Of a stretch of 52,260 nucleotides of DNA, positions 7,510-14,613 are shown piece by piece. The notes under the pieces were generated by a model. It made no database searches. It was not told the origin of the DNA and saw nothing but the letters and a program-made list of their open reading frames with translations. Source of the stretch: Actinomycetaceae bacterium (GTDB taxonomy: Bacteria > Actinomycetota > Actinomycetes > Actinomycetales > Actinomycetaceae); the NCBI GenBank assembly GCA_030530685.1, contig JAUMUM010000016.1, positions 1 through 52,260 on the forward strand, in the 5' to 3' direction. The position numbers were made by a program, and so were the translations under genes. Positions within the stretch are counted from its first letter, which is position 1. Each line of letters begins with the position of its first letter.

Positions 7510-8556
7510 ATGCATGGTGAATACAAAGTGCCGGGTGGCAAGCTGGTCGCGATCGACGTCGAAACCGATGGCAACGTCCTGACGAGCGCCGCGCTTTCCG
7601 GCGACTTCTTCCTCGAACCCGACGACGCCCTCGATCAGATCAACGAAGCCCTGGTTGGCATGCCGGCCGACGCCTCCGTGGCCGCCTTCGCCCAGTCCAT
7701 CTCCAGCCGCCTGTCCCCCGAAGCCAAGCTCATTGGCTTCACGCTCGAATCCGTGGGCATCGCGGTGCGGCGGGCTCTCGGGCGCGACGTCGGCTGGGCG
7801 GACCTGACCTTCGACGTCATCGGCCCCGTGACGCTCGACCCGCGCATGCACGTCGCGCTGGACGAGGTGCTCGCCGGTGAGCTGGCACGGGGCGAAGTCG
7901 GCCCGAGCCTGCGAATTTGGGAATGGGACCAGCCGCTCGTGGTCATGGGCGCATTCCAGTCTTACCGCAACGAGATCGACGACGAAGGCCGCGCCCGCCA
8001 CGGTATCAACGTCGTGCGGCGCATCACCGGCGGTGGCGCCATGTTCATGGAGCCGGGCAACTGCGTGACGTATTCGCTCGTGGCGCCGAGCGACCTCGTC
8101 GACGGGATGAGCATCGAGGAAAGCTACGAGTTCCTGGACCAGTGGGTCATGGGTGCGCTCGCCGAAGTCGGTGTTAACGCCCGCTACGTGCCGCTCAATG
8201 ACATTGCCTCGGACAAGGGAAAGATCGCCGGTGCCGCGCAGCGTCGCATCAACGGCGTCGTCCTCCACCACGTGACAATGGCCTACGACATCGACGCCGA
8301 CAAGATGCTTGAGGTCCTGCGGATCGGCCGCGAGAAGCTCTCCGACAAGGGGACGACGTCGGCCAACAAGCGGGTCGACCCGCTCCGCTCGCAGACACAG
8401 CTGCCGCGCGAGCAGATCATCGACTCGTTCCTGACCTACTTCGAGGCCAACTACGCGACCCGACGCCGCGAGTACACCGAAGCCGAGCTTGCTGCCGCCC
8501 AGGAGTTGGTGGATACCAAGTTCTCCTCCGAGGAGTGGACCAAGCGCGTGCCGTGA
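7510..8556 (+). CDS. lplA: Lipoate-protein ligase with N-terminal accessory domain
   Basis: A 348-residue cytoplasmic enzyme that attaches lipoate (through lipoyl-AMP) to E2 subunits and GcvH. Residues 1-90 (starting MHGEYKVPGGKLVAIDVE, then GDFFLEPDDALDQINEALVG) match the small accessory domain found at the C-terminus of E. coli LplA; here it is N-terminal, as in many actinobacterial homologues. The catalytic BPL/LplA domain follows, with IWEWDQPLVVMGAFQSYRNE, the RRITGGGAMF lipoate-binding loop, and the lysine motif DKGKIAGAAQRR where Lys-Ile-Ala-Gly is the active-site signature. The ATG at 7510 sits six bases after a good -10, implying leaderless translation. It appears to be a single-gene unit. 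Confidence 0.9.
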   Translation: MHGEYKVPGGKLVAIDVETDGNVLTSAALSGDFFLEPDDALDQINEALVGMPADASVAAFAQSISSRLSPEAKLIGFTLESVGIAVRRALGRDVGWADLTFDVIGPVTLDPRMHVALDEVLAGELARGEVGPSLRIWEWDQPLVVMGAFQSYRNEIDDEGRARHGINVVRRITGGGAMFMEPGNCVTYSLVAPSDLVDGMSIEESYEFLDQWVMGALAEVGVNARYVPLNDIASDKGKIAGAAQRRINGVVLHHVTMAYDIDADKMLEVLRIGREKLSDKGTTSANKRVDPLRSQTQLPREQIIDSFLTYFEANYATRRREYTEAELAAAQELVDTKFSSEEWTKRVP

Positions 8557-8604
8557 GTGCGCCAGTGGCGTGCCGTAAACCCGGCGCGCCGCCACGCCAC
8601 CTCT

Positions 8605-9525
8605 CTAGACCACGAACTGCTCCATGTAGCGCTTGCTAAGCCTGATGCTGTCGAGCACCCGCTCGCGCGAGCCCTCGAAGGCCCGGTCCTCGATTTCGAT
8701 GCAGGCACAGCCCTCGTAGCCGATGTCGGTCAGGGCGCTGACGTAGGCGCCCCAATCGACGTCGCCGAGCCCGGGGATCTTGGGCGCCATGTACTCCAGC
8801 GGGTAGGCCATGATCCCCACCTGGTTCAGCTTGTGTTCGTACAGCTTGATGTCCTTGAAGTGGACGTGGACGATGCGGTCGGCGAATTCGTAGAGCGGGG
8901 CGATGTAGTCGATCATCTGCCACACGAAGTGGGAGGGATCGTAGTTGATGCCGAGGCTGCGGCTGGGCAGGATCTCGAAGACCTTGCTCCACACGTCCGG
9001 CGTCGTCATGAGGTTGTGCCCGCCCGGCCACTGATCGGGGCCGAACAGCATCGGACAGTTCTCGAGCCCAATGCGCACGCCGCTGGCTTCGGCCAGCTCG
9101 ACGATCGGCGGCCAGACCTCCTCGACGATCCGCAGGTTGTCCTCGACGGTCTTGTGCTGGTCGCGGCCGATGAACGTCGTGACCATGCCGACGCCGAGCT
9201 TGGCGCTGGCCCTGATGACGTTCTTCAGGTGGGCGATGGTCGCCTCGCGCTTGGCGGCGTCCGGGTCGAGCGGATTGGGGTAGAAGGCCAGCGAAGAGAT
9301 CTCAACGCCCGTGGTGCGCGCATAGTCGACGACGTGCCGGGCGTAGGCATCGTCGGCCAGGACCCGTTCCACGTCGATGTAGGCCACTCCTGCGTAGCGC
9401 CGTTCGGCCTCGCCGCGCGGCCAGCAGGCGACCTCGACGCAGGCCAGGCCGAGCCCGGCGGCGATGTCGATCATTTCTTCATACGTGGCGTCATCGAGAA
9501 TCGCGCTGACCAGTCCGAGTTTCAT
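8605..9525 (-). CDS. Sugar phosphate isomerase/epimerase (xylose isomerase-like TIM barrel)
   Basis: A 306-residue TIM-barrel protein of the AP endonuclease family 2/xylose isomerase-like superfamily. It opens with MKLGLVSAILDDATYEEMID; metal-binding positions are visible in GLENCPM (Glu), GINYDPSHFVWQMIDY (Asp/His), DRIVHVHFKDIK (His) and CACIEIEDRAFEG (Glu). Such enzymes interconvert keto sugars, often inositol- or glucose-derived, usually beside Gfo/Idh dehydrogenases. That is the case here: the gene upstream on the same strand is a Gfo/Idh/MocA protein, 211 bp away. AAAGGAAAG precedes the ATG at 9523-9525. The exact sugar is unknown. Confidence 0.87.
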   Translation of the reverse strand: MKLGLVSAILDDATYEEMIDIAAGLGLACVEVACWPRGEAERRYAGVAYIDVERVLADDAYARHVVDYARTTGVEISSLAFYPNPLDPDAAKREATIAHLKNVIRASAKLGVGMVTTFIGRDQHKTVEDNLRIVEEVWPPIVELAEASGVRIGLENCPMLFGPDQWPGGHNLMTTPDVWSKVFEILPSRSLGINYDPSHFVWQMIDYIAPLYEFADRIVHVHFKDIKLYEHKLNQVGIMAYPLEYMAPKIPGLGDVDWGAYVSALTDIGYEGCACIEIEDRAFEGSRERVLDSIRLSKRYMEQFVV

Positions 9526-9736
9526 GTCTACTTTCCTTTCTGCTGCTGCGGTGTCTTCGGTGGGATGGTGTTGGTTTGCTTCCGGGGTGCTTGTGGCGGT
9601 TTTTGGGGCACTGTCGCTGACCGCTGGCCTACTCTTATAGGTGCTTGGGCCGACATCGCCAACCTTCAAGCTGACGTCGTTACCTGCCAACGTCGTCCCT
9701 ACCGCGACCGCTCCCCCGGCTGCCGTTGCCGCGTCG

Positions 9737-10774
9737 CTACGGCAGGACCCGGATGCTGCGCCCGGTCTGGCTGGACTCCACGCCCGCGAAGACCGCCCGC
9801 ATGGCGTGCACGACGCTCTCGCCGGAGATCAGCGGCTCGCCCCCGCCCTCGATGCAGCCGGCGAATGCCTCGACGATCCCTGTGGAGGTTTGCGCGTCGT
9901 TGGTCTGGATGCCTTCGAGTCTGTAGTCGACCTCCTCGCCGTTTCTCAGCACGAGTCGCAGCGCGTAGGCCGGGTCGTCGTAGATGCGCATGATGCCCTG
10001 CGTGCCGTAGAGGATTGTCGTGTTGTCCTCGGCCCCGTAGTGGGTCCAGCTGGCCGTCATTGTGCCGACGACGCCGCTGTCCATGGTGTAGATGCACATG
10101 GCGTTGTCGTCGACGCCGATGAGGCGGCCGTCGGGGCTGCGCTTGTCGAGTGTGGCCACCTTTGCCGTGACCTCGGCGACCTTGGCGCCCAGCAGGTACT
10201 GGATGAGGTCGGTTTTGTGGACGCCGAGGTCTGCCAGGGCTCCCATGGCGGCGGCCTTAGCGTCGAAGAACCAGGTGCCGGCGCCGGGGTTGATGCTCCA
10301 CGTCTCCGGGCCGCCGTGGCCGAAGGTCGTGCGGAAGGTCAGCACGTCGCCAATCACCCCGGCCTCGACGAGTTCCTTGGCCTTGCGGTGGGCGGGCGCC
10401 AGGCGCTGGTTCTGGTCGATCATCAGTACCTTGCCGGCTGTGGCGGCCGCCTCGAGCATGGCCTGGCAGTCTTCGATAGTTGTTGCCATGGGCTTTTCGC
10501 ACAGGACGTGCTTGCCGGCCTCGAGGGCGGCAATCGCGTGCTCGGCGTGGACGGCGTTGGCCGTGCAGATGCTGACGGCGTCGATGCTTTCGTCGGCGAG
10601 CAGGTCGGCGAGCCTGGCGTATGCGGTGCCGCCGTACCTGCCGGCCAGCTCCTGCGCCCGGCTGTGCGTTCGGCTGAAGTAGGCGGCAATCTGCGTGCCG
10701 TCGTGGGCGAGGTATTCGGGGATGTGGCGCACCTGGGCGATCTTCCCGCATCCGATGATTCCGACTCTGATCAT
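9737..10774 (-). CDS. Gfo/Idh/MocA family oxidoreductase
   Basis: A 345-residue NAD(P)-dependent sugar or polyol dehydrogenase. The N-terminal Rossmann domain starts MIRVGIIGCGKIAQVRHIPE (GxGxxA-type motif), followed by SIDAVSICTANAVHAEHAIA and the strongly conserved VLCEKPMATT (EKP motif, catalytic lysine). The C-terminal alpha/beta domain includes GALADLGVHKTDLIQYLLG, where the conserved Asp and His of the family lie, and WTHYGAEDNTTILYGTQG. A strong GGAAAGGAAAG precedes the ATG at 10774. It precedes the sugar isomerase/epimerase on the same strand, so the two probably act in one carbohydrate or inositol pathway. No transporter genes adjoin. Confidence 0.9.
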   Translation of the reverse strand: MIRVGIIGCGKIAQVRHIPEYLAHDGTQIAAYFSRTHSRAQELAGRYGGTAYARLADLLADESIDAVSICTANAVHAEHAIAALEAGKHVLCEKPMATTIEDCQAMLEAAATAGKVLMIDQNQRLAPAHRKAKELVEAGVIGDVLTFRTTFGHGGPETWSINPGAGTWFFDAKAAAMGALADLGVHKTDLIQYLLGAKVAEVTAKVATLDKRSPDGRLIGVDDNAMCIYTMDSGVVGTMTASWTHYGAEDNTTILYGTQGIMRIYDDPAYALRLVLRNGEEVDYRLEGIQTNDAQTSTGIVEAFAGCIEGGGEPLISGESVVHAMRAVFAGVESSQTGRSIRVLP

Positions 10775-11102
10775 TTCGGTCTTTCCTTTCCGAGACGTCG
10801 CCGCACCTTCATTGGCACCGCACCCTCGCTAACGCAGCGTCTTCGTCGACGCCGCGCCTTCAGCACCGCTGACGTCATTGGCTTTGCCCGATGTCGTCAA
10901 CGGTGTTACCCGATCTGTTGTTTGCCCCGTCCTGTGCGTCGGCGCATGGGACTGGGCGCTTGTTCATCTCATCACCTTTCCCGTCGGCGCGCAAGACTTT
11001 TCGCGGAGCCGCGGGGAAAGAGGCGCGGGCGAGGCCCGCCGGTCACGTATTCGCCTGTCGCAGGCCCGCCGCGGCATCCGTTCCCGAACGTCCGCGCCCG
11101 GT

Positions 11103-11132
11103 TTGCACAAATGCAGCGAGCGCGCATAGGCT
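11103..11132 (+). promoter_or_regulatory. Putative promoter upstream of the small membrane protein gene
   Basis: TTGCAC (11103-11108) and TAGGCT (11127-11132) are spaced by 18 bp and lie about 80 bp before the GTG start at 11212. The rest of the 437-bp gap (10775-11211) between divergent genes shows no ORF with protein-like character or RNA gene; its left end must contain the promoter of the Gfo/Idh gene. Confidence 0.4.
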
Positions 11133-11211
11133 GGAGCGTCCCGGCAACGAGGCGTTCAGACTCGACCAGTGCACGCGCATTGACCAGCCGGGCCCGTCCA
11201 GGAGTGTTCAC

Positions 11212-11535
11212 GTGGACACACGCACGATTCTCGAAATCATCGGGTGGACAGGCTCCGGCCTCGTCGTCCTGTCCCTCGTCGTCGCCAATCAGCGCACCTT
11301 TCGCTGGCTTAATTTCGCGGGTGCTTTCATCGTCACGACGTACAATCTCATTTTGGGAGTGTGGCCCGCCGTCGGAATGAACGCCGTCATCGCGCTCATC
11401 GACCTGTACTGGCTGATGCGCCTGCACGCCGAGGCGAAGGCGCCGGGCTTGGAGGCATCTGGCCCGAAGGCACAAGGAAATCGGCCTGCCGAGGTTGACG
11501 TTTCCGCGAATGCGGGTGCCGCCCGACTGGCGTGA
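11212..11535 (+). CDS. Small membrane protein, YgjV-like
   Basis: A 107-residue protein with three hydrophobic helices in residues 5-70: ILEIIGWTGSGLVVLSLVVA, then RWLNFAGAFIVTTYNLILG and WPAVGMNAVIALIDLYWLMR. The pattern of paired helices with the NFAGA and NAVIALID segments resembles the YgjV family of small inner-membrane proteins, whose function is unknown. A hydrophilic tail of about 35 residues follows. The GTG at 11212 has AGGAG 7 nt upstream and starts just before the first helix; the frame stays open upstream, but with composition unlike protein. No operon partner is apparent. Confidence 0.7.
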   Translation: MDTRTILEIIGWTGSGLVVLSLVVANQRTFRWLNFAGAFIVTTYNLILGVWPAVGMNAVIALIDLYWLMRLHAEAKAPGLEASGPKAQGNRPAEVDVSANAGAARLA

Positions 11536-11678
11536 TTGGCGAAGGTGCGGCCGGCGGACGTTGAGGGATGGCGCGGAAACCGGCTGGCGTGATGTCCGCG
11601 CCCCGGTCGAGCTCGCGGGTCCGACCCGGGCGGCCCACGCCCACGCCCGCGCCAGGCTTGCCGGCAATGGCCGTGCGT

Positions 11679-12878
11679 TCAGCGCCCCGGGAATGCGGCG
11701 CCGAGTTCGTCGAGGACGGTGCGTTCGCGCGCCTTGGGCCGGCGAACGACGACGCGCGGAGGCCGGGCGTTACCGTGCGGCTCCATTAGATGTGACAGGT
11801 GGACGGCAACGTCGGCGAACAGCACTCGGTAGAGCGCGCCCGAGTCGACGAAATCGATGATGTCGACCTTGGGAATGCTCGTGCGTTCGCGCGCCAAGGG
11901 TACGACCGCGCGCGAACGCACTTCCCCACCAACATCCAACACGTCGTAGGCGGCCATGAAGCCGGTGTCGCCTTCATCGCCGTACAACCCGCTCGGAATA
12001 ATGTCATAGGCGGACGCCTCGGCCCGGACTCTGACCTCCTGAAGGCGACGCCGAAGCAGTGGCGAAAGCCGCTCGGGGATATGCTCGCGCCAACGCCCAT
12101 CGACGAGCATGTGCGGGACGGGATGGATACGGAAGTGGGTGCCGACCGCCGCCTCCAAGGAGTCGAGCAGTTCGCCCCAGCTATCCGCGGCCGTATCCGC
12201 CAGAAGAAGGTCGTTGCGGGCCACGGGAATGACCACCCAGGGCGTGCCCGTTTGCTCCTCGAAGCGAGCGACGATCGCGCCCAGGGCAAGCGCGTCGGCA
12301 AACCACGAGGCCTCGTGGCCCTCCGGGGTCAGCAGGGCAACGACGCCGGGGCCGAGCCCTATGTGGCCGTAAACGAGACTGTCGCCAATCTCGTGGAAAT
12401 TGACAAGTGCGCGGTTGGCCAACTGGAAGTCGTCGAACTCCGAGCGCGCTGCAGGCAGAGCCGAATCCGAGACGATCCGCAGAGTATTCGGTTCGTCAAC
12501 AGCAAGTCCAAAACCAATGAAGTCCGTCAGCCACTGCACGCACGCCGGCCGGATGGCATTCTCGCCGGAAAAATAGGCAGCGCCGCGGACCAGTGGCACG
12601 ACGCGATCCAACTCGGAGCGATCGGACTCTGCGCTATCGCCGGGCGTCTTTGAGCCGCGAAGCTTGTCCAGTCCCAGGTGCACTCGCTCGATGCGGTCCT
12701 GCTCGGTTTCATTCGGGCCGGCGGGCTCGGCGAGCGCTGGATTGACCCTCCAGATCTCGCCATCGACAAAACGTACCTCGACCATCCCGTGGCTCGCGGG
12801 GTCTCCGGCCGGAGGCGGCCCCGCCTTCATGACGTCGGGGTGCATGGAAAAGATGCGTATCGCTTCCTCGTAATTCAC
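11679..12878 (-). CDS. Hypothetical protein, 399 residues, family not recognised
   Basis: A long, well-formed frame with balanced composition, starting MNYEEAIRIFSMHPDVMKAG at 12878. I do not recognise the family. It shows no signal peptide or membrane helix. Segments of note are a central block with DSLVYGHIGLGPGVVALLTP, a strand/turn segment GTPWVVIPVARNDLLLADTA, and AYDIIPSGLYGDEGDTGFMA. The layout suggests a soluble alpha/beta protein with two similar halves, each ending in a hydrophobic strand, but I cannot confirm that. It faces the YgjV-like gene convergently with a 143-bp gap and has no same-strand neighbour. Confidence 0.75.
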   Translation of the reverse strand: MNYEEAIRIFSMHPDVMKAGPPPAGDPASHGMVEVRFVDGEIWRVNPALAEPAGPNETEQDRIERVHLGLDKLRGSKTPGDSAESDRSELDRVVPLVRGAAYFSGENAIRPACVQWLTDFIGFGLAVDEPNTLRIVSDSALPAARSEFDDFQLANRALVNFHEIGDSLVYGHIGLGPGVVALLTPEGHEASWFADALALGAIVARFEEQTGTPWVVIPVARNDLLLADTAADSWGELLDSLEAAVGTHFRIHPVPHMLVDGRWREHIPERLSPLLRRRLQEVRVRAEASAYDIIPSGLYGDEGDTGFMAAYDVLDVGGEVRSRAVVPLARERTSIPKVDIIDFVDSGALYRVLFADVAVHLSHLMEPHGNARPPRVVVRRPKARERTVLDELGAAFPGR

Positions 12879-12971
12879 TCCTTGAGCATACGAACGGCCG
12901 ACGGGGTTTCGCGATGGAATTGTCTGGGGAGCTCTATGCGGTAAGGGCGCCGGGCCGTGCCGTGATTTGTA

Positions 12972-13034
12972 AGCGTTCGCGACGGAGAGGCCGAGTACTT
13001 GCCGCGCATCCGCGAGCGTTCGCGACGGAGAGGC
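12972..13034. repeat. Two 20-bp direct repeats in the intergenic region
   Basis: AGCGTTCGCGACGGAGAGGC occurs at 12972-12991 and again at 13015-13034, a period of 43 bp. The copies lie between the 399-residue gene and the ArsR-AHSA1 gene. They may be regulatory sites or the trace of a local duplication. Confidence 0.5.
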
Positions 13035-13152
13035 TGCCGGAGCCTGCGGCTAGGCCTGGAAGCTTACGCCGTCCGGTCTCGGCTGCCAGCTTCCACTCAG
13101 CTCGCTTGCTGTACTGACCGGAGCGTCGATCGGCCCCAGCGAATGCTCAGCC

Positions 13153-13182
13153 TTGACAGGTGACGTCGAAGTCACCTATCAT
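13153..13182 (+). promoter_or_regulatory. Consensus promoter with ArsR operator between -35 and -10
   Basis: TTGACA (13153-13158) and TATCAT (13177-13182) are 18 bp apart. The spacer is almost filled by the inverted repeat AGGTGAC (13158-13164) and GTCACCT (13171-13177), 7-6-7 in layout, a good dimer site. The GTG start at 13190 lies 7 bases after the -10, so the transcript is probably leaderless. Confidence 0.75.
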
Positions 13183-13189
13183 CCTCAAC

Positions 13190-13954
13190 GTGACCACTTC
13201 TGATGACACGGTGCTCCTAGCCCTCTACCATCCAGGCCGACGGGCACTGTTGGATGCACTACATGAGCGCGATGGCCAGAGCGTGACCGAGCTCGGCCAG
13301 GTACTCCCAGAGCTGGGTCGTCACGCCGTCCTGAAGCACCTGGGCGTGTTGGAACATGCCGGACTGGTCACATCCCACAAGGCAGGGCGAACCCGCCTCT
13401 GCTACCTCAATGCCGCCCCCCTGGTCGCGTTGGCGCAACGTTGGCTTGACGACTACGCCCTGGGCTGGGGACAGGCACTAACTCGCCTCAAGACCACGTC
13501 CGAAAGGAGACCGGAGACCATGACCCCCACGCCCCTGCACCGCCACGCCATCGTCATCGACGCCTCGCCCGAACGCGTCTGGACCGCCCTCACCCAGGAG
13601 TGCGCCTCCTGGTACTTCACCACCACGCTCAACTCGTCCCTGCAACCGGGCAGCGACTACACCTACACCTATCCCGACGGACGACTGGCCGCTGAGGGCA
13701 AGATCATCGTGGCCGACCCCGGCAAGCGCCTTGAGATGACCTTCTCGCCGACGTGGGATGATGCTGTTACACCGGAAGCCCCGTTCCGTATGGTGTGGTC
13801 GCTCGCGGCCCAAGGCCGCGTCACCTTGCTCACCGTCGAACACTACGAGCTCGACCCGTCCTCTGAGACGGCGCGACAGGTGGGGCCCGGCAGCCTGTTC
13901 CTCATCTCCAACATCAAGACCTGGATTGAGACCGGCCAGCCCATGCACAACTGA
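13190..13954 (+). CDS. ArsR-type regulator fused to an AHSA1/SRPBCC ligand-binding domain
   Basis: A 254-residue two-domain protein. Residues 1-95 form an ArsR winged helix: ALYHPGRRALLDALHERDGQ, the recognition region LPELGRHAVLKHLGVLEHAG, and LVTSHKAGRTRLCYLNAAPL for the wing. From about residue 115 comes an AHSA1-type SRPBCC domain: RHAIVIDASPERVWTALTQE, YTYTYPDGRLAAEGKIIVAD, and TLLTVEHYELD near the end. In most genomes these two modules are adjacent genes; here they are one chain, so binding of a hydrophobic ligand may directly control DNA binding. The GTG at 13190 was chosen because a promoter with a symmetrical operator ends 7 bases earlier. The operator position implies negative autoregulation. 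Confidence 0.85.
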   Translation: MTTSDDTVLLALYHPGRRALLDALHERDGQSVTELGQVLPELGRHAVLKHLGVLEHAGLVTSHKAGRTRLCYLNAAPLVALAQRWLDDYALGWGQALTRLKTTSERRPETMTPTPLHRHAIVIDASPERVWTALTQECASWYFTTTLNSSLQPGSDYTYTYPDGRLAAEGKIIVADPGKRLEMTFSPTWDDAVTPEAPFRMVWSLAAQGRVTLLTVEHYELDPSSETARQVGPGSLFLISNIKTWIETGQPMHN

Positions 13955-14142
13955 GGTTCGGAAACCGCCCCGCGAGGGCGTGGGTGCTGGTGCTGTCTGC
14001 TCGGCTTCATGCGCAACTGAGCTTCGCGTTCGAAAGCCGCCGCACAGTTCCCACCTTTGAAGGCCGACCTTACGTGGGTATCGCGCAACGTAACGGCTGG
14101 AGCGCCGTTGCCGCTTTTGGGGCCCGACCGCAATGGCTGGAT

Positions 14143-14218
14143 CCCAGTCCCATGTCTGGGGGACTCCTTACAGCCCTAGTCCGCCTCGAACGGGAGCCAC
14201 CCCAGTCCGATGTCTGGG
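14143..14218. repeat. Two copies of an 18-bp hairpin motif
   Basis: CCCAGTCCCATGTCTGGG (14143-14160) and CCCAGTCCGATGTCTGGG (14201-14218) differ at one loop base and each can pair CCCAG with CTGGG. They lie in the 272-bp gap between the ArsR fusion gene and the antitoxin remnant, where I see no gene. Confidence 0.45.
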
Positions 14219-14226
14219 AACCTTCT

Positions 14227-14613
14227 TCAGCACAACCACGACGAGCGCAGCCCACTTACTCGCCACTTATGCCAGCATCTTTCGCCCGGCCTGGCCGCGT
14301 CCGCATAGCCGCCTTTGCTAACACGGGTGAGGTCCTCTTGGGCCTGGGAGAAGTCGTCGTCGTAATCACCCATCGCTTGGGCGTCGGCGACGATATCCGA
14401 CAGCGCTTGGCCAGCGACCTTGCGCTGCCTCTCCTGGTAGTCAACGAGATCGGCAAGATAGATCCGACGATGCCGGTTCACCTTCGTGAAGGAAATCTTC
14501 CCAGCATCGAGCAGGCGAATGGTCGTTGGCCGCGACACGCCAAGGAAATCGGCCGCCTCCCGAGTCAAGAGGACCTCCTCCTGAGCGGTGACCGTGATGG
14601 AGCCCGGCCTCAT
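14227..14613 (-). pseudogene. Excisionase/HTH-type antitoxin with N-terminus replaced by a CRISPR repeat
   Basis: The conserved part starts ITVTAQEEVLLTREAADFLG and continues SRPTTIRLLDAGKISFTKVN, then RHRRIYLADLVDYQERQRK. This is the helix-turn-helix of the excisionase-like antitoxins that usually precede PIN-domain toxins. Complete members carry about 60-70 more residues before this point. Here the sequence upstream is the terminal, degenerate CRISPR repeat; the only ATG near and in register lies inside that repeat (14611-14613), giving a chimeric 128-residue protein MRPGS-ITVTAQEE. Downstream, the gene ends in unfamiliar residues and no PIN toxin follows. The array end therefore abuts or broke a toxin-antitoxin locus. 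Confidence 0.65.

Noticed and set aside
7123-8595. A 490-residue minus-strand frame opposite lplA.
   Set aside because: High-GC antisense shadow; lplA on the plus strand has catalytic motifs.
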